From Venatoribacter pacificus (GTDB taxonomy: Bacteria > Pseudomonadota > Gammaproteobacteria > Pseudomonadales > Oceanobacteraceae), in NCBI RefSeq assembly GCF_025318105.1, contig NZ_JAOANI010000031.1, positions 62,001 to 126,000 on the forward strand: DNA of 64,000 bases. The letters run 5' to 3'. The notes below the pieces were generated by a model. The model worked only from the letters and a program-made list of their open reading frames with translations. It was not told the DNA's origin and searched no databases. Position numbers and translations under genes: made by a program. This document shows, in pieces, positions 42,764 to 53,500 of the stretch. The first letter of the stretch is position 1. Every line of letters starts with the position of its first letter.

Positions 42764-43867
42764 TTAAAGACCCCGTTCCTGAATCCAGGGACGGATACGC
42801 ATCCCTTCATGGGCCTGATGAACACCTGCTGCCAGAATGGTATCGCCCGGTTGTAAGCCCTGGGTAATTTCCAGCCCTGCGGTTGATAGCTGACCGATTT
42901 CAACTGCACGCATCTGCAGGGTCATGTCGGCACCCACAATCCAGACCATGGCCTGGGAGCTGCCATCGGCCTGTTGTTCGCTCTGAAATACCGATTGTGG
43001 CGGAACGATCAGGTTAGGATTGGTCTCGCTCAGCACCTGACTCAGATCCACATGGACACTGGCCGTCATTCCCGGTAATAAATTCAGTGATGGTGGCCGT
43101 GGCAGGGTCAGGGTAATGGTAAAGCTGCCGGTCGCCGGATCGGCCTGGGCTGTGTGTTCTTTATAGCTGGCACGGAAGCGTTTGCCTGGCAGCGCTTCGA
43201 ATTCAACATCCGGTTGATAGCTGGTGTTTTCCTTTTTGGCGATATGCGCCATCAGGTTTTCCGGAATCTGCAAACGCACTTCCAGCTGGTCTTTGGCCTG
43301 CAGCATCACCAGGGTTTTACCGCCAGCGACCGGTTGGTGATTGTCGGCATACACTTCGGCAATCACGCCGGAGAACGGCGCTTTTAACGTGGTGTAAGAC
43401 AGGTCCGTACGGGCGGTGGCCAGAGCCGCTTTGCTGATATCCAGCTCGGCTTTGGCCTGATCAAATTGTGACTGGGAAATCTGTCCCAGTTCAAACAGGC
43501 CTTTTACCCGCTGAAACTGCGACAGCGCCAGCTCATAGCGGGCTTTGCGGTCATCCACGCGCAGTTGGTAGTCGGAAGGATCAAGCCGGGCCAGTACGTC
43601 ACCCTGGCGCACTTCTTTACCGGCCTGTGCCGGCAGTGTCAGCAGTTCACCGCTGACGCGGAAAGCCAGTGCGGCGCGTTCAGCGGCCTGAACCTGAGCC
43701 GGAAAACGTCGCAGTATGCTCTGGCTGGCAGGGCTGATCTGAAACACTTTGGCCGGGTGCACAACGGTTGCTGTTGCACTGGCTTCCTGTTGGGAGCAGG
43801 CACTGAGAAGCAAGGGAAAGATGGCAACGATGGGCAGCAGCCATTGAGAACGGGATAAATATGTCAT
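42764..43867 (-). CDS. RND efflux periplasmic adaptor (membrane fusion protein)
   Basis: A 367-residue lipoprotein adaptor. The signal peptide ends in PLLLSAC (lipobox, Cys near 24). The barrel-sandwich hybrid lies at about 65-100 and 165-205 (RVSGELLTLPAQAGKEVRQGDVLARLDPSDY, cited as landmark pieces GKEVRQGDVLARLDP and LKAPFSGVIAEVYADNHQPV). A coiled-coil hairpin lies between, then beta-barrel and membrane-proximal domains. AGGA stands seven bases before the ATG. It forms a two-gene operon with the permease, with a two-base gap. Confidence 0.92.
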   Translation of the reverse strand: MTYLSRSQWLLPIVAIFPLLLSACSQQEASATATVVHPAKVFQISPASQSILRRFPAQVQAAERAALAFRVSGELLTLPAQAGKEVRQGDVLARLDPSDYQLRVDDRKARYELALSQFQRVKGLFELGQISQSQFDQAKAELDISKAALATARTDLSYTTLKAPFSGVIAEVYADNHQPVAGGKTLVMLQAKDQLEVRLQIPENLMAHIAKKENTSYQPDVEFEALPGKRFRASYKEHTAQADPATGSFTITLTLPRPPSLNLLPGMTASVHVDLSQVLSETNPNLIVPPQSVFQSEQQADGSSQAMVWIVGADMTLQMRAVEIGQLSTAGLEITQGLQPGDTILAAGVHQAHEGMRIRPWIQERGL

Positions 43868-44106
43868 GCGGAATTCCTGTTAGCGGGCAGGCAGGTGCCG
43901 CCCGGTTGAGTGCTGGCATTAAGCATGGCCTGTCGTCGCCGTTTGGCCAGTTTGGGGGCGGATTTTAGGCTAATTTGTGGATTATCATCAGCCGCCATAT
44001 TTGCAACCAATCGTCCTGAATTTAAGACAATGGTGCGTTAATTAGGCTGAATTAAGCTATCTGTGAGAAGTTTGTTGTAAATCCGGGAGTAATTGCGACG
44101 GTTGAA

Positions 44107-44808
44107 TTACAGCAACTGCTGTAAAAAACGAGGCAGGGTTTGGCTCGCCTGGCCGTACAGATGTTCGGCAAACGCATCTTCGGTATTGGAAGGTTCCAGG
44201 TTGATTTCCACGGTATGCGCACTGGCCTGGCGGGCGACCTCGACAAAACCGGCTGCCGGGTAGACATGGCCTGAGGTGCCAATACTCAGAAACAGGTCAC
44301 ACTGCTCCAGCGTGGCGCAGATCTCATCCATATACAGTGGCATTTCACCAAACCACACGATATGCGGCCGCAGGCTCGGACGCTGGCAACAGGGGCAGAG
44401 CACATCGGCGCTGATATCGCCCTGGTGTTCGGTAATATTGCCGCTCAGCAGGCAGCGGGCCTTATTCAGCTCACCGTGCATATGCAGCAGGTTACGACTA
44501 CCTGCGCGGTCATGAAGATCATCAACGTTTTGCGTTACCAGCAAAAAATCACCGCTGAATTGCTGTTCGAATGCGGCCAGAGCAAGGTGAGCGGGGTTGG
44601 GGCTGACATCCTTCAGTTGCCGCCGCCGGTCATTATAAAAGCGTTGCACTAATTGCGGATCACGGACAAAGGCTTCCGGCGTGGCGACGTCTTCCAGGCG
44701 GTGGTTTTCCCACAGTCCGCCGGCGTCACGGAAGGTGCGTATACCGGACTCGGCGGAGATACCGGCTCCGGTAAGAACGACGATGCGCTGATAGGCAGAT
44801 ATTTTCAT
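44107..44808 (-). CDS. cobB: NAD-dependent protein deacylase CobB (sirtuin)
   Basis: A 233-residue class III sirtuin. NAD-binding motifs are VVLTGAGISAESGIRTFRD near 10 and VTQNVDDLHDRAGSRNLLHM near 92, with the catalytic His in the HMHGEL segment. YNDRRR near 59 fits the Tyr and Arg that mark enzymes removing succinyl as well as acetyl groups. The zinc ligands are partly kept (ARCLLSG and CPCC). GTSGHVYPAAGF lies near 188. The ATG is three bases after the stop of the patatin gene, so both are in one transcript. It is a housekeeping-type sirtuin, unlike the SIR2-like DUF4917 protein at 1491. Confidence 0.93.
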   Translation of the reverse strand: MKISAYQRIVVLTGAGISAESGIRTFRDAGGLWENHRLEDVATPEAFVRDPQLVQRFYNDRRRQLKDVSPNPAHLALAAFEQQFSGDFLLVTQNVDDLHDRAGSRNLLHMHGELNKARCLLSGNITEHQGDISADVLCPCCQRPSLRPHIVWFGEMPLYMDEICATLEQCDLFLSIGTSGHVYPAAGFVEVARQASAHTVEINLEPSNTEDAFAEHLYGQASQTLPRFLQQLL

Positions 44809-44811
44809 GAG

Positions 44812-45960
44812 TCAGTCGTGGAAATGGTCGGCAAAAAAAGCGCGGATTTCATCTTCGCGTTCGTTGGCATCCTGAAAACCGAGGTCAATCAGGCTTTTGC
44901 AGAAACCACGGGAAAACAGCAAATAGCTGAGAATACCGGAGCCGTTCTGGCTGGCATTGCCGCTGCCGCCCAGAGCCAGTTTTAATGCCCGTGGAATTTC
45001 ATGGGCATGCTGACCGGCGAGTTCATCGATGGAACGGCTTGGATTAATTTCCAGCAATTCGATGGATTTCAGTTCCATGCCTTCTTTTTTGCGCACCGAT
45101 TCCGGAATCTTATCGACGGTCCGGTTAATGCGGCGCAGCCGTTCGACATCGGTTTCCATACTGTCGAGGAAAGCCGCATTCAGCATGTGTCCCATCATTT
45201 TGGCTGGCGACGGGTAAGAGCTGCTTTGTGGTCGTTCTTTGCGTTTGTGAGCGATACCACTGACACCAATCACCATGATTTTTTCTGCGCCCAGATGCAG
45301 TGCCGGGCTGAGTGGTGCCAGTTGGCGTACGGCACCGTCGGCAAAGTATTCACGATGAATTTTGACCGACGGAAAAATCATCGGGATGGCGGATGATGCC
45401 ATCAGATGATCAAGCGAAATGCGGCTGCGGATGCCAACGCGGCGCTGGCGTTGCCAGTTATTGATACTGTAATGACCCTGAAAAAAACTGACCGATTCAC
45501 CGCTTTCCAGACCGGAGCAGTTGACGGCAATGGCATGCAGTGCACCGCTGTCGATGGCCCCCTGAATATTGTCAAACTTAACCACTTCCTGCAGTAATTC
45601 GCGCAGTGGTTGATTATTGAGCAGCGAGACTGTGTCGTTTTTGTAGCCCCGGCCAATCACCAGGCTGCGGGTCAGGCGCGCGAGTGAGGCAGACACCCCC
45701 CAGAAATCGGTACGGTATATCTGATCGCAACTGAAGTGCATCCAGATACGTTCGAGGTGTTTAATTCCTATGCGGTAGTTGTCGGCATAACTGGCCAGCG
45801 CCACCCCATTAATCGCTCCGGCTGAAGTGCCGGAAATAATATCAAAAGGGTTGTAGTGGCCTTTTGGCAGAATCTTGTGGATCGCTTTTAGTACGCCCAC
45901 CTGATAGGCCGCGCGGGCACCGCCGCCGGAAAGAATTAATCCTGTTTTTTTAACGTCCAA
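44812..45960 (-). CDS. patatin-like phospholipase family protein
   Basis: A 382-residue predicted lipid hydrolase. The oxyanion motif LILSGGGARAAYQVGVL is at 8-24, the nucleophile elbow is GTSAG near 44, and the dyad Asp is in YFADGAVRQ near 208. All catalytic parts are intact. No signal peptide, so a cytoplasmic or inner-membrane role is likely. The start is TTG at 45960, with AGGA seven bases before; no ATG lies near enough to include the oxyanion motif. First gene of a pair with cobB. Confidence 0.9.
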   Translation of the reverse strand: MDVKKTGLILSGGGARAAYQVGVLKAIHKILPKGHYNPFDIISGTSAGAINGVALASYADNYRIGIKHLERIWMHFSCDQIYRTDFWGVSASLARLTRSLVIGRGYKNDTVSLLNNQPLRELLQEVVKFDNIQGAIDSGALHAIAVNCSGLESGESVSFFQGHYSINNWQRQRRVGIRSRISLDHLMASSAIPMIFPSVKIHREYFADGAVRQLAPLSPALHLGAEKIMVIGVSGIAHKRKERPQSSSYPSPAKMMGHMLNAAFLDSMETDVERLRRINRTVDKIPESVRKKEGMELKSIELLEINPSRSIDELAGQHAHEIPRALKLALGGSGNASQNGSGILSYLLFSRGFCKSLIDLGFQDANEREDEIRAFFADHFHD

Positions 45961-46178
45961 ATCCGTGTCCTGCTGTCTCTGGGAGTCGCTGAATGACTGG
46001 GCCTGCTCCGACTTTTTCCGGCGCGTGGCTTACTGAAAAACGTTTTATCGGAAAACGGCGTTCTGACCATCGGCTTTCTGCCGGGCCGGATTATTCAGAA
46101 ACACCGGCTCAATATCATGCCTTCTACTGCTGCGAGTATAGTGCATAATGCGTTTTTCTGACTTGGCTGGAGAGACTG

Positions 46179-46808
46179 ATGTTCACCGGTATTGTGCAAA
46201 CCAGATTGCCTGTGGCGCGACTGGAGCGCAAAGAAGATTTTGCCACATTCACTTTTGAATTCCCGGAAAAACTTATGACCGGGCTGCAAATTGGCGCATC
46301 CGTTGCCATCAATGGCACCTGCCTGACCGTGCGTACATTGGAGCAGGGACAGGTCAGCTTTGATGCCATAGGGCAGACACTTAACGTCACGAATCTTGGG
46401 GATTTGCAGCCGGGCAGTGTGGTGAACATTGAGCGGGCAGCACGCTTTGGTGACGAGATTGGCGGCCACGTTTTATCCGGCCATATCATGGATCAGGTCG
46501 CTGTGCTGGCCGTCGATGATTCAGCCAATAACCGGGTGGTATGGATGGAGCGCCCGGCGCATCTTTCACCTTTCCTGCTGGATAAGGGCTATGTCGCACT
46601 GAACGGCTGCAGTCTGACCATTGCTGAAGTAACCGACGATCGTTTTTGCGTACACCTGATTCCTGAAACCCGTGATGTCACAACCTTTGGCATGGTAAGC
46701 GCGGGTGATCGTATCAACGTGGAAGTGGATGCCCAGACTCAGGCCGTGGTGGAAACCGTACGTCGCCTGATGGCTGATCCGCAGATGAGCGCTCTGCTGT
46801 CCCGTTAG
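46179..46808 (+). CDS. riboflavin synthase
   Basis: A 209-residue enzyme that joins two lumazine molecules to make riboflavin. It has two homologous lumazine-binding barrels: MFTGIVQTRL with INGTCLTVRTL and DEIGGHVLSGHIMDQ in the first (1-95), and LNGCSLTIAEV with VHLIPETRD in the second (about 98-195). The pattern is that of the E. coli ribC/ribE product rather than a light-emitting lumazine protein. No FMN riboswitch is seen upstream and no other rib genes are adjacent. A second copy elsewhere in the genome is possible. Terminator follows. Confidence 0.92.
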   Translation: MFTGIVQTRLPVARLERKEDFATFTFEFPEKLMTGLQIGASVAINGTCLTVRTLEQGQVSFDAIGQTLNVTNLGDLQPGSVVNIERAARFGDEIGGHVLSGHIMDQVAVLAVDDSANNRVVWMERPAHLSPFLLDKGYVALNGCSLTIAEVTDDRFCVHLIPETRDVTTFGMVSAGDRINVEVDAQTQAVVETVRRLMADPQMSALLSR

Positions 46809-46828
46809 GGGCGTGGTTCAGTGTCATT

Positions 46829-46863
46829 AACCGGCCGCGGCGTGATTGTCTGCGGCCGGTTTT
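46829..46863 (+). terminator. intrinsic terminator after riboflavin synthase
   Basis: AACCGGCCGC (46829-46838) and GCGGCCGGTT (46852-46861) with T4 at the end. Confidence 0.82.
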
Positions 46864-46895
46864 GCTGAGCGCTCAGGTTTGGCTGATTGCTTTGT

Positions 46896-47135
46896 TCAGC
46901 GGCTTTGTAAAAAGCGGATAATATCGGCGGATTCGAACATCCAGGTATCTTTGCCGTTATCAGAAATCAGCAGGCAGGGCACCGTGGTACGGCCGGTTGC
47001 CGCATATTGTTGTTTACGGAATTCCTGATTGGTCAGCACATTGCGTTTTTCGACCTCGACCTTTACGCCGGGCAGTGCACGCAGCACACGCTGGCAGAAT
47101 GGACAGGCGTCGTAGTAGTACAAAGCGTATTTCAT
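46896..47135 (-). CDS. glutaredoxin family protein
   Basis: A 79-residue thioredoxin-fold protein with the redox motif DACPFCQRV near 9, the cis-Pro loop TVPCLLISD near 49 and ESADIIRFL at the end. It is a small glutaredoxin, likely reduced by glutathione. The ATG at 47135 has GGGGA before it; an ATG at 47198 would add 21 residues outside the fold and overlap the divergent neighbour. One additional Cys next to the cis-Pro is of note (VPC in place of VP-hydrophobic). Confidence 0.88.
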   Translation of the reverse strand: MKYALYYYDACPFCQRVLRALPGVKVEVEKRNVLTNQEFRKQQYAATGRTTVPCLLISDNGKDTWMFESADIIRFLQSR

Positions 47136-47158
47136 AAGTTTCCCCAGATGAACTCTGC

Positions 47159-47920
47159 ATGGATTATATCGAACAAACGGCACTTTTTCTGATTGCAATT
47201 GTAGCGAACTGGTTTTCCGCGCTGGCCGGTGGTGGTGCCGGACTGATTCAGCTACCGATTCTGATTTTTATGGGGCTGCCATTCCCGCTGGCGCTGGCCA
47301 CGCACAAAGTGGCGACGGTTGCGCTGGGCGTTGGTGCAACCGCCCGTCATCTGCGAGAGCATCACCTTGATCGCCGGATTTTGCTGTTGATTGTCGCAGC
47401 CGGAGTGCCCGGCGTGATTGCTGGAGCCTTGTTTATTCTCGACGTGCCGGCCCGTCAGGCTGAGATTGCACTGGGATTGCTGACTTTATCGCTGGCACTG
47501 TACTCCTGGTTTAAGCCGCAGCTGGGTTTACATAAAAACGGGCGTAACCGCAGCACGGCGGGTTTTGCGGTGGGGGCGCTGGTGCTGTTACTGATCGGGT
47601 TTGCCAATGGTGCGCTGTCGGCCGGCAGTGGACTGTTTGTGACCCTCTGGCTGGTGTACTGGTTTGGGCTTGATTACAAAACCGCGGTGGCGCAGACACT
47701 GGTTGCGGTCGGGTTGGGCTGGAACGGCACTGGTGCGATCACCATGAGTGCGATGGCGGACGTTCAGTGGCAATGGATTCCAGCGCTGGTGGCCGGCTCT
47801 CTGGTGGGAGGCTACCTGGGGGCTCATTCTTCGATTCAGGCCGGTAATCTGACCATCAAGCGACTGTATGAGTTGGTCACGCTGATTGTTGGCCTGAAGC
47901 TGCTGCTGGGGCCACTGTAG
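47159..47920 (+). CDS. sulfite exporter TauE/SafE (TSUP) family protein
   Basis: A 253-residue inner-membrane protein with about eight helices in two TSUP repeats. Landmarks are NWFSALAGGGAGLIQLPILI near 17 and GFANGALSAGSGLFVTLWL near 148, the paired Gly-rich motifs of the family. Members move sulfite, sulfoacetate or other organic anions; the substrate here is not predictable. Ribosome site weak. Divergent from the glutaredoxin gene with 23 bases between the starts. Confidence 0.9.
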   Translation: MDYIEQTALFLIAIVANWFSALAGGGAGLIQLPILIFMGLPFPLALATHKVATVALGVGATARHLREHHLDRRILLLIVAAGVPGVIAGALFILDVPARQAEIALGLLTLSLALYSWFKPQLGLHKNGRNRSTAGFAVGALVLLLIGFANGALSAGSGLFVTLWLVYWFGLDYKTAVAQTLVAVGLGWNGTGAITMSAMADVQWQWIPALVAGSLVGGYLGAHSSIQAGNLTIKRLYELVTLIVGLKLLLGPL

Positions 47921-47971
47921 CTATTCACCGTACTATGTACCGGACTCCATTCACCGGCGGACGGGCGACGT

Positions 47972-50494
47972 TCAGCCCGGTTTTTGCCGTTCAGGGTCGG
48001 CAGGTGGCTGCGAAGCCTGATCAGCCGAGCGCCCGGTTGTCGGATCTTCATGGCCGGCATCCGCAGGCAGCCATTTTTGTACGATCTGGCGGATTTGCTC
48101 AAGGCTGATGGGTTTGCTCAGATAATCATTCATTCCTGCATCCAGACAACGTTGCTGATCACCGGACATGGCGTTGGCGGTTACGGCGATGACCGGTGAA
48201 TGTCGTTCGCTGATGTTGCTTGCCCGCAGAATACGGGTTGCTTCAAAGCCATCCATTACTGGCATCTGGCAATCCATAAAGACCATGTCGTAGCGGTATG
48301 CTCGCTCTGAATTCAGCATCTCCAGCGCTTTCTCGCCGTTGTCAGCGACATCCACTTTCAGTTGCAAACGACTGAGCATCGAGTGCAGTACCCGCTGGTT
48401 GATGGTGTTGTCTTCCACCACTAACGCCCGACCACGGATATTTTCGATTGGTGTGGTTTCGACGGCTTCGACCCGGTTTTTAATCAGCCGTACTTCGCTT
48501 CTGCCCAATGCCTGTACCGGCAGGTGAAGGTGAACATCGGTTCCCTGATGCTTTTCACTGTCAATTTCAAGACGGCCTTTCATGCAATGACATACCGCGC
48601 GTACCAGCGATAAGCCGATCCCCAGTCCCTGGTAGCGGCGCTGATCAGAGCCATCCCCCTGATAAAAATAGTCCTGTACACGGCTGAGCTCAGCGGCCGT
48701 CATACCAATGCCGGTATCGCGGATATGAATATCAAGCGTGGTCATGTTGTTCATCTGGCTGACGCCAACTTCTATGCGGATCTGACCCTTCTGGGTAAAT
48801 TTAACGGCATTTTCCAGCAGCGCCTTAAGTGCATGACGGATGCATTTAATATCGGCGCGGATATGGTTCGGTAATCCTGGCTGCAACACCAGTTCAAAGG
48901 TCAGATGCTTGTTGTGGCATTGCTGGCGGATATAGTCAGCGGCACTACGGATCATGGGGGCCAGTTCAATGGTTTCCGGCGACATGATGCGGTTACCGGC
49001 CTGCAGCTCGGTGTAGGTCAGTACATTGTCGACCAGATCGAGCATATCTCTGGCGCTGTTGCGGGCATCCTGAAGTGAATTCAGCTGCGGCTTACCATGC
49101 TCATCGGCGGCCAATTCCAGGGAGCCCAGAATGCCGTTCAGTGGGGTGCGGAATTCGTGACTGATGGTTGCCAGAAAATCATTTTTCAGACGATTGGATT
49201 CGGCCAGCCGTACCGCGCGTTCTTCCAGCTCTTTTTTCACCAGCGCTTCGGCATGATTTTTTGCCCGTTCAAGAATTTTAATACGGTCGGCAAGGGCAAA
49301 AGACAACAGCACAATTTCCAGTGCACTGCCGATTTTACTGGCATGAGTCGTCCACAGATTATTCGGCAGATAGCCCAGCATCATGGAAATCGTGACCATA
49401 CCGCCAACAATCAGCGATACCCAGGCAATCAGGAAATAGCGGGCCTGATGCTGACCTTTAAGCAGTGACGAAACAGACGAATAGAATACGGTAATAAGAA
49501 ATATCACCACCACAAATTTACCGCTGCTCATCACCGTTGCAATATCAAAGACCAATGCACTCAGACAGATCATGGCCGATAGCAGCAGGCATATCCGCAA
49601 CGCAATATCGGCCAGACGGTGATGCACTTTGGTTTGTAAAAAAGCACGGGTGAAAGCACTGCCGAATATCCCCACCAAACCAATGGTCAGTGGTACCGCC
49701 ATCTGTTCAAGCCAGACCCATTGCGGCCAGATAAATTGATAACCCAGACCGCTGGTGGCTAATTGCAAGGCAGAAAATGAGGCGATATAGCCGATATACA
49801 GCAGGTAGTTATTATCGCGGATGCTCAGCCACAAAAAGAAATTGTAGAGAAACATCACCAGCATCATGCCGTAATACAGCCCCAGCCCATATTGTTCGTT
49901 GCTGCGTTTTTCAACAAAGTGGGTTATTTCCCACAGGCTGATGGGCACCTGCAATGAACTGGTCGTCTGGACATTGAGATACACCACCTGCTGTTTGACG
50001 TCGGTAAAGTCGAGAGGGACAACAAAGTTGCGATGGGAGACCGGGCGTTGTGAAAATTCGTTCAGATCGCCCAGTTCGTAATGGTTTAACGGCGCGCCAT
50101 CCGGCCCCTGGATAATCACATTAACAACATCCAGAAGCGGGTAATTAATTTCCAGTAACCAGCGTGATTTATTGCTCAGGCTGGCATCAACCGTCAGCTT
50201 CAGCCAGTAAGCGGATTCTGTGAAGCCCTCATTGAAAGCGGCTTTGGGGTAATGTCGGAAAGGAATATTCTGTTCAATAACATAGGGTAAAGATAATTGC
50301 GCCAGCGGATCTTCGAGGTAATACAACGCGCCTTGGCTGCTTATCTGATGGGTGTCATTGGTGAGATAAAGCACGTTACTGTCTTGCGGAATGGCTTCTG
50401 CGGCAGTCGCGGAAAAAGACACGGATAGCAGGCTGATCAGGCCTGCCAGCAATAAGGTAACAACATTAAAAGTAACAGCACGAGTACGCAGCAT
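47972..50494 (-). CDS. hybrid sensor histidine kinase with 7TMR-DISM input domain
   Basis: An 840-residue sensor. After a signal peptide comes a periplasmic 7TMR-DISM extracellular domain (about 45-185, with ESAYWLKLTV), then seven membrane helices (about 205-410). The kinase core has SHEFRTPLNGIL near 452 (His to be phosphorylated), an ATPase domain with ALLENAVKFTQKG near 560 and GLGIGLSLVRAV near 640. A receiver domain closes it (about 690-810) with MDCQMPVMDGFEATRI near 745 (phospho-Asp). There is no Hpt domain and no response regulator beside it, so the output partner is elsewhere. The signal, perhaps a carbohydrate ligand, is unknown. Confidence 0.93.
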   Translation of the reverse strand: MLRTRAVTFNVVTLLLAGLISLLSVSFSATAAEAIPQDSNVLYLTNDTHQISSQGALYYLEDPLAQLSLPYVIEQNIPFRHYPKAAFNEGFTESAYWLKLTVDASLSNKSRWLLEINYPLLDVVNVIIQGPDGAPLNHYELGDLNEFSQRPVSHRNFVVPLDFTDVKQQVVYLNVQTTSSLQVPISLWEITHFVEKRSNEQYGLGLYYGMMLVMFLYNFFLWLSIRDNNYLLYIGYIASFSALQLATSGLGYQFIWPQWVWLEQMAVPLTIGLVGIFGSAFTRAFLQTKVHHRLADIALRICLLLSAMICLSALVFDIATVMSSGKFVVVIFLITVFYSSVSSLLKGQHQARYFLIAWVSLIVGGMVTISMMLGYLPNNLWTTHASKIGSALEIVLLSFALADRIKILERAKNHAEALVKKELEERAVRLAESNRLKNDFLATISHEFRTPLNGILGSLELAADEHGKPQLNSLQDARNSARDMLDLVDNVLTYTELQAGNRIMSPETIELAPMIRSAADYIRQQCHNKHLTFELVLQPGLPNHIRADIKCIRHALKALLENAVKFTQKGQIRIEVGVSQMNNMTTLDIHIRDTGIGMTAAELSRVQDYFYQGDGSDQRRYQGLGIGLSLVRAVCHCMKGRLEIDSEKHQGTDVHLHLPVQALGRSEVRLIKNRVEAVETTPIENIRGRALVVEDNTINQRVLHSMLSRLQLKVDVADNGEKALEMLNSERAYRYDMVFMDCQMPVMDGFEATRILRASNISERHSPVIAVTANAMSGDQQRCLDAGMNDYLSKPISLEQIRQIVQKWLPADAGHEDPTTGRSADQASQPPADPERQKPG

Positions 50495-50576
50495 AGGAGA
50501 ATCTTTTATATGCCGCTTCCCTGATTACAGACAGCTACGTAAGCATCCTTGCTATCTGCAACCGCTTTGCGGTCGA

Positions 50577-53500
50577 TTATTTTGCCGGGGACAGACTCCG
50601 GGAGCGGATGTTTGCCCGTATAAACCGGTTCATGGCGATTATTGGGCATAGCCATAATAAATACCAGAGTGCGCCACCACCGGATGAGCCACCGGAGCTG
50701 ACAACGATCACTTCGGTTGTTGGTTGTGGGGCACTGGCAACCAGGGTGACATTAATTGTCTGGCTGCTGAAATTGGTATTAATACTAGCCGTTATCTGAC
50801 TGATATTGCTATGCCGGATTTGTAAGCTTTGCGGTGTTTTTACCGCCAGATCGCCCAGCCAGTTGTAACTTGCGGAGGTACTGCTGATGCTGTTCAGCGT
50901 CAGCACTTCACTGCTGTTGTCACTGAACAGTAGCGTCAGTTGCGGTAATTCTGTACTGAAGTCAAAACCACTGGCCTGCACAATGCCATTGAGGCTGAAG
51001 GGTGAATCCAGTGCGGTGAGGGTTACCTCTGCACTCAACTGTGCATCATCAATAGTCAGTGTTGTCCCCAGGTAACCTTCCGCGCTGAGATTCAGCTGCA
51101 GGCTTTCTTCGGGTAATTGCAGGCTGATTTCACCGCTACTGTTGGCACTGGCAGAAGATGGCAGTCCCCATTGTTCAAAACGGTTGTCATTCAAGGCAGC
51201 GATTGCCCCTGTCACCGCCTGAGAATCCTGATCGGTAACGGTAATTAAGACGGTTCGGCCAGCTTGCAATGCGAGGGGTAACTCACCATCCGGCAGGTTG
51301 GTAGCGGATGCCGTAATTACCGGCTGACTGTTGTGACTGACGGCATTGAATGTCAGCACCACACGGGCGGCATTAAAGTGATCGGCATCATCAGGCGCAC
51401 TGGTCGTGGTCAGTGCATTGCCACTGGCATCGCTGAAAGCGACCTGGGCTGAGCTGCTGCTCAGTGACAGCAGTGAACCGGCCGGAGCGCCTTCAACGCT
51501 GATCGTCTGGCTGGCCGACAATGCCAGTGTTGGGGTGACATTCGTCGTCACCCGCAATGGCCGCTCGATGTAATAGGTGGCGCTGAAACCATGACCGTCG
51601 GTGACTGACAGTGTATAGGTGCCAGCAAAGGCACCGCTGGATGGCATGGCGAGGCTGTAACTTTGCGTGGTGGCATTATAACTGAGCAGGCTGTCCTGCT
51701 GGCTGCCATCAAAAAACAGAGAGGTGCTGAGCTGTCCGTCGCCACCACTGAGTGTCAGGGGCAAGGCATTCAGGGCAGCGTTCAGACTGTCACCGTTACC
51801 AAGCGTTATACCATCCTGCTGTAGCTCGAATTTTGGCAGTACCGTGACGGCCAGTATCGCACTGTCGTTTAGTACACCATCGCTGACACTGAGCGAAATA
51901 CTGGCATTACCGGTAAAGCCAGTATCAGCACTGATACTGAGCTGATCGCCGCTGACAGCGGCGCTGACACCGCTGACACCGCTGCCGACGCTGTAAGTCA
52001 GACTGTTGCCATCGGCATCGCTGGCACTCAGGGTGACAACCGTGCTGGTTTCCTGCAGCAGTGTCAGTGGCGTGGGCGGGTTGAAGACCGGAGCCTGATT
52101 GGCGGCAGAAAGGACATTCACACTGATACTTTGCGGCGTACTGATGACGCCATCGCTGACAGCAACATCAACCGTCGTTGTGCCACTGGTGCCGGCCACC
52201 GGTGTCAGCGTCAGAGTGCTGCCACTGAGGCTGCCGCTGAGTTTAGCGCTGTCAACGTTAACCAGACTGAAAACCAGAGAGCCGCCGGCGGTATCAATAT
52301 CGCTGGCGGTCAGGGTAATTATCAGGTCGGCGTCATTAGCTGTATTAAAGCTGCTGGCCGAGGTAAAGACCGGCGCATCGTTGACCGGATCAATGGTGAC
52401 ATTAAAGCTGGTGCTGTCGGTCAGCACGCCATCGGACACCTGCACTGTAATACTGCCAGTACCGTTGTAATTGGCTTGNNNNNNNNNNGTTAACGAGCCG
52501 CTATCGATATCGGTGGCGCTTAGCGTAACGTCCAGTGTGGCATCTTCGTCGAGTGTTTTAGCCGTGATGGCGCTGATTACCGGCGCATCGTTGATCGGAT
52601 CAACGGTGACATTAAAGCTGGTGCTGTCGGTCAGCGCGCCATCGGACACCTGCACTGTAATACTGCCAGTACCGTTGTAATTGGCTTGCGGAGTAATGCT
52701 TAAGGTGGTGCCGCTGATACTGGCACCCAGCTCTGCGGTGGCGGCCGTGATGCTGTAATTTAACGAGCCGCTGTCGATATCGGTGGCGCTTAGCGTAACG
52801 TCCAGTGTGGCATCTTCGTCGAGTGTTTTAGCCGTGATGGCGTTGATTACCGGCGCATCGTTGATCGGATCAACGGTGACATTAAAGCTGGTGCTGTCGG
52901 TCAGCGCGCCATCGGACACCTGCACTGTAATACTGCCAGTACCGTTGTAATTGGCTTGCGGAGTAATGCTTAAGGTGGTGCCGCTGATACTGGCACCCAG
53001 CTCTGCGGTGGCAGCCGTGATGCTGTAGGTCAGGCTGTCGCCATCGGCATCGGTGGCGCCAACTGTCACGTCCAGGGTGGCGTCTTCATTCAGGGTTTGG
53101 GCTGAAACTGCGCCCATTACCGGAGCACTATTGCCAGCGGAAGCCAGTGTCCAGCCAATATCCGCCAACAGGTACTTGGCTAATCCGGCGTCATCCAGAA
53201 ACTCGGTGTATTGCGGCTCCATTATTTCGTTCGGAGTGGCGACCGTATCAAAATGACTGACCGAAGACCCGGGGGTGTAGCCCGTTGGCGCATACATCTG
53301 CATTCTGCCGCTGTTGACTCCGGCGCTGAATCCACCCAGTTGCGCATTGGTTTGTGCACCATCCCAGACCAGGTTGCCATTATTAGTGGTGGATGCCGCC
53401 CTTTGCGTCTGATTCAGCGTCGTGACCCGGGCACCTTGAGAGGCGTCGTATAACAGCTTGGTGTAAGGGTCATAGACGAAACTGCCACCGACCGTAGCGC

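Noticed and set aside
44107..44808. Second SIR2-type defence protein
   Set aside because: It has the full pattern of the housekeeping deacylase CobB, including YNDRRR and the CPCC pair, and normal chromosomal composition.
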